DNA of 64,000 nt from Spirosoma fluviale (GTDB taxonomy: Bacteria > Bacteroidota > Bacteroidia > Cytophagales > Spirosomataceae). Below the pieces are notes generated by a model that worked only from the letters and a program-made list of their open reading frames with translations, ran no database searches and was not told the DNA's origin. The position numbers and the translations under genes are program-made. This document shows, piece after piece, positions 61,144-64,000 of the stretch. The stretch is taken from contig NZ_OCNH01000008.1 of NCBI RefSeq assembly GCF_900230225.1, positions 211,725 to 275,724 on the forward strand, read 5' to 3'. Every line of letters begins with the position of its first letter. The first letter of the stretch is position 1.

Positions 61144-63303
61144 TCAGGAAACTCCTTTAAACTCTTCCTGCTCCACAAATGGCTGGCTCCGAAGCCGCTT
61201 GCCGGTTGCTTTGAAAATAGCGTTGGCAACAGCACCGCCAGCGGGCGGAAGAGAGGGTTCGCCCAACCCCGTGGGGTCTATTTCATTTTGAACAAAGTGG
61301 ACCTCGACTTCAGGAATTTCATTTAAGCGAATAAGGCGGTATTCGTTGAAGTTTTTCTGTTGTGTCATACCATCTTTGAAGGTAAGGTTCCCATACATGG
61401 CATGCCCGATCCCATCAACGACGCAACCCCGAACTTGCTGCTGTGCACCGCTCTGGTTGATCACTACACCGCAATCAGCGGCTGAGTAGACCTTCTGCAA
61501 AACCGGCTTGCCCTTCTGTACAACCACCTCTCCTACCTGCGCTACGTACGAGCGGTGAGAGAAGTAGACACTAAAGCCTTGTGCTACCGGTTTACCATCT
61601 GCGCCCTTCCTTTTACCCCAACCTGATTTTTCAACGGCCAGATCAATGACGCCCTTCATTCGGTCAATATCGTATTTGATAGCCCCTACCGGCTTCTGCT
61701 TCGCTTTATTCAGCAGTTCGAGTCTGAATTGAACCGGATCTTTACCCGCTGCCTGGGCGACTTCATCAATAAACGATTGTTCAGCGAAGGCAAGAAAGTT
61801 GGTAATCGGAGCCCGCCAAGGACCCGTTGTAATCGGGGATTTATGATCAACGCTATCGATTAAGAGGTTGTCGACCGCACCAGCCGGGAAATTATCTTCC
61901 CGCGTTGCATTACCGGCATTTATACTGGCTCCGCGAAGTTTGTAGCCAATCATATTGCCTTGTGCATCTAAAGCGGCTTCAAAGCGATAACGAACGGCTG
62001 GACGATAACTACCGCCAGTCATATCATCTTCACGGGTCCAGATCAGCTTTACAGGCGCATTTACCAGCTTCGATACCTGTACGGCTTCGACCACATAATC
62101 GGCCTTCAACCGGCGACCAAAACCACCACCCATACGCGTTAATTGCACCGACACTTTATCGGGCGTGATGCCAAGAAGTTTCGCCGTTTCGTTTCGGGCC
62201 AGTTCAGGCGTTTGGGTTGGCCCCACAAGCTCAACACCATCCGGACGAACATGCGCAAAGAAGTTCATGGGTTCCATTGGCGCATGCGACAGAAATGGGC
62301 ATTGATACTCTGCCTTTACGACCTTGGCGGCATTTTTAAACGCAGTGTCAACGTCGCCATCCTTCCGGCGAATAGTGGCGCCAGAGCTGTCCAATAATTC
62401 TCTGAATAAGCGATTATGGTCTGTTGTACTTTCTAAAGCATCCGCTTTCTCCCATTCGATTTTCAGGGCGTCTTTAGCTTTTTTAACCTGCCAAGTTGAT
62501 TTACCTACAACAGCCACATTATTGTCAAATGTTACCACGTTTACAATGCCCGGCATTGCTTTGGCTGCTTCGGCATTAAGGGACTTGAGTTTGTACCCAA
62601 ATGCCGGACGCTGAAGCATGGCAAACAACATTCCTTCACGGTAGAAGTCGAGACCAAATAGAGGCTTGCCTGTAATTATCTTCGCATTGTCAACGTTCTT
62701 AACCGTAGTACCGATCAGCTTGAAATCTTTTATTGCTTTCAGCTTCACATCAGTGGGAACGGGCAGTTGAGCCGCTTCCGTTACCAGATCACCATAGCTC
62801 AGTTTACGATTACTGACTGAGTGAAGAACAAACCCTTTATCAGTTGTACATTCTGCCACTGGAACGCTCCACCGTTTTGCAGCTGCGCCGATCAGCATTT
62901 GCCGGGCCGTAGCACCTGCTTTTCGCAGGCGCTCCCAGGAGTGTGGAATTGAACCACTACCACCGGCGACCTGACGTTCAAACTTCTTCGTGTCAAGCGG
63001 TGCCTGCTCTACAACCACTTTCGTCCAGTCGGCATCCAGCTCTTCAGCTACGATAATTGGAAAAGCAGTTTTTATACCTTGCCCAACTTCTGGATTAGGA
63101 GAGAGTATGGTAATAATTCCCTGGGGATTTATCGATAAGTAACTGTTAAAGTCAGTGCCCGGAACAGCGATAGCACTATCTGCGGTCAACGTTGTCGTTG
63201 CCGCTTCGGATTCAAACCAGTTAAATCCTAGAATTAGGCCGCCCCCTGTGGCTGCGGCTATTTTCAAAAAACCTCTTCTACTTGAATGCTCTATCGTTTG
63301 CAT
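61144..63303 (-). CDS. Xanthine dehydrogenase-family molybdopterin subunit, Tat-exported
   Basis: A 719-residue molybdenum-cofactor subunit of the aldehyde/isoquinoline oxidoreductase group. The N-terminus is a twin-arginine signal (SSRRGFLKIAAATGGG), so the folded enzyme is exported to the periplasm with its Fe-S partner. Cofactor-binding and active-site stretches include GGSGSIPHSWERLRKAG, TRMGGGFGRRLKADYVVEAV, GPWRAPITNFLAFAEQSFID and GLGEPSLPPAGGAVANAIF, with the catalytic Glu in the last one. It lies 2 bases after the small subunit gene. Substrate unknown: aldehydes and N-heterocycles are the usual ones. Confidence 0.92.
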   Translation of the reverse strand: MQTIEHSSRRGFLKIAAATGGGLILGFNWFESEAATTTLTADSAIAVPGTDFNSYLSINPQGIITILSPNPEVGQGIKTAFPIIVAEELDADWTKVVVEQAPLDTKKFERQVAGGSGSIPHSWERLRKAGATARQMLIGAAAKRWSVPVAECTTDKGFVLHSVSNRKLSYGDLVTEAAQLPVPTDVKLKAIKDFKLIGTTVKNVDNAKIITGKPLFGLDFYREGMLFAMLQRPAFGYKLKSLNAEAAKAMPGIVNVVTFDNNVAVVGKSTWQVKKAKDALKIEWEKADALESTTDHNRLFRELLDSSGATIRRKDGDVDTAFKNAAKVVKAEYQCPFLSHAPMEPMNFFAHVRPDGVELVGPTQTPELARNETAKLLGITPDKVSVQLTRMGGGFGRRLKADYVVEAVQVSKLVNAPVKLIWTREDDMTGGSYRPAVRYRFEAALDAQGNMIGYKLRGASINAGNATREDNFPAGAVDNLLIDSVDHKSPITTGPWRAPITNFLAFAEQSFIDEVAQAAGKDPVQFRLELLNKAKQKPVGAIKYDIDRMKGVIDLAVEKSGWGKRKGADGKPVAQGFSVYFSHRSYVAQVGEVVVQKGKPVLQKVYSAADCGVVINQSGAQQQVRGCVVDGIGHAMYGNLTFKDGMTQQKNFNEYRLIRLNEIPEVEVHFVQNEIDPTGLGEPSLPPAGGAVANAIFKATGKRLRSQPFVEQEEFKGVS

Positions 63304-63305
63304 CG

Positions 63306-63797
63306 CTATTTCGTTTTCGAAGATTTAGTGGTTCCAACAGGAGAAGACATAGATGCCAGTTTAACGGCCTCCCGAATGCGATGGTACGTACCACACCGAC
63401 AAATATTACCAGTCATGGTTTCATCGATCTCGTTCTGGGAAGGCTTAGGGTTACGCTTGAGCAACGCGGCTGCTGTCATGATCTGCCCAGCCTGACAATA
63501 GCCACACTGCGGTACATCCAATGTATCCCAAGCCTGTTGGACAGGATGTGCTCCTGTTTCTGATAATCCTTCAATCGTAGTAACTTTCGATTTACCTACC
63601 GCAGAAACCGGTAGTACACAAGCGCGGGTAGCTTCTCCGTTCAGGTGGACAGTACAGGCTCCGCATTGAGCTATACCACACCCATACTTAGTGCCCACTA
63701 ATCCGAAATTATCGCGTAGAACCCATAGAAGTGGGGTGTCAGGCTCAACATCAGCCTGATAACTACGACCGTTGATTTGTAGTTTAAAGATAGCCAT
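63306..63797 (-). CDS. (2Fe-2S) subunit of the molybdenum hydroxylase
   Basis: A 163-residue electron-transfer subunit with two [2Fe-2S] clusters. The plant-type cluster is held by Cys40, Cys45, Cys48 and Cys60 (CGIAQCGACTVH), and the second by Cys98, Cys101, Cys133 and Cys135 (CGYCQAG, NICRCGTYHRIRE). It has no signal peptide, so it must be exported as a complex with the Tat-carrying large subunit. First gene of the pair, upstream of the large subunit. Confidence 0.95.
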   Translation of the reverse strand: MAIFKLQINGRSYQADVEPDTPLLWVLRDNFGLVGTKYGCGIAQCGACTVHLNGEATRACVLPVSAVGKSKVTTIEGLSETGAHPVQQAWDTLDVPQCGYCQAGQIMTAAALLKRNPKPSQNEIDETMTGNICRCGTYHRIREAVKLASMSSPVGTTKSSKTK

Positions 63798-63883
63798 GTT
63801 TAGGGCAAGGGGAGTTGAAAAGACTAATGTACAAAAAGATTAAGTATAGTTTTCTACTTATACCCGAAACCCTATAAAATGCA

Positions 63884-63912
63884 AAAAGCCGCTCACAGGG
63901 TGAACGGCTTTC
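63884..63912 (-). terminator. Terminator at the end of the rRNA operon
   Basis: AAAGCCG and CGGCTTT form the base of an imperfect hairpin; on the minus strand it is followed by TTTTTG. It is placed just beyond the 3' end of the 5S rRNA. Confidence 0.75.
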
Positions 63913-63920
63913 GCTGTTTC

Positions 63921-64000
63921 AATAGGTGGCATCTTCCTACTCTCCCGCTTGTGACAGCAGTACCATCGGCAGTACGGGGCTTAACGGCTCTGTTCGAAAT
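63921..64000 (-). rRNA. rrf: 5S ribosomal RNA, 3' portion
   Basis: The minus strand at the right end of the window contains the conserved 5S core (CCGATGGTACTGC, GGGAGAGTAGG) and ends in GCCACCTATTG, the usual 3' strand of helix I. The 5' half lies outside the window, so upstream 23S and 16S rRNA genes are expected further right. About 80 bases are visible. Confidence 0.93.

Noticed and set aside
1..64000. CRISPR array, phage, transposase or tRNA gene
   Set aside because: No regularly spaced direct repeats, no integrase or transposase motifs and no cloverleaf sequence were seen in the intergenic DNA. A covariance-model search for tRNAs and small RNAs would be the decisive test.

Overview
The window looks like chromosomal DNA from a free-living member of the phylum Bacteroidota, most likely Cytophagales in or near Spirosoma. 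This rests on two SusC/SusD pairs, GLPGLI, DUF4286, DUF4260, GSCFA and DUF1735 family genes, a carbamoyltransferase of the N-succinyl/N-acetylornithine type, a near-perfect Bacteroidota promoter (TTTG, 19 bases, TACCTTTG) in front of rpsF, and AT-rich gaps between genes of balanced base composition. The genus is inferred from gene style, not from a marker comparison. I saw no phage, insertion sequence, integrase, CRISPR array or tRNA.

Layout. 1-1,230: the tail of an unknown gene, a small dispersed repeat, and two acidic, probably disordered proteins. 1.6-12.9 kb: two divergent nutrient-uptake operons (susC-susD leftwards; susC-susD-DUF1735 lipoprotein rightwards) around a 0.75-kb AT-rich spacer. 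12.9-16.9 kb: a GH130 glycosidase/phosphorylase and a GT4 glycosyltransferase fused to a C-terminal domain, probably handling one mannoside-type glycan. 17.3-21.5 kb: an MMPL/RND transporter, DUF4286, a small haem-type membrane protein and an NlpC/P60 peptidase. 21.5-24.5 kb: argD-argF'-argB. 24.6-26.7 kb: an alpha/beta hydrolase and two tandem paralogous lipoproteins. 27.1-29.4 kb: clpP and clpX. 29.5-31.1 kb: an XRE regulator and an M42 aminopeptidase.

31.1-35.0 kb: an outer-membrane beta-barrel protein with its GLPGLI partner. 35.1-39.3 kb: a tightly packed run (B12/metal-binding protein, Uma2 nuclease, AraC regulator), then a GH29 fucosidase and DUF4260. 39.4-43.8 kb: dabB-dabA, a two-gene inorganic-carbon uptake complex, the most notable system here. 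44.4-47.2 kb: an ABC transporter with a YtrA-type GntR repressor and a candidate operator. 47.3-50.7 kb: a small secreted protein, prfC, DUF423 and a YggS-type PLP protein. 50.9-57.7 kb: a coiled-coil membrane protein, rpsF-rpsR-rplI, GSCFA, an Mrp ATPase, a NifU-type scaffold and an unusually large D-Ala-D-Ala ligase. 57.7-60.6 kb: a Gfo/Idh/MocA oxidoreductase, a membrane-anchored EEP phosphatase/nuclease and a Gre factor. 61.1-63.8 kb: a two-subunit molybdenum hydroxylase. 63.9 kb to the end: the 3' part of a 5S rRNA on the minus strand.

Most genes end in strong hairpins. Several of these are exceptionally long, perfect inverted repeats (34-bp arms after clpP and before rpsF; 22-bp arms between the GT4 and GH130 genes), and these are reported separately.
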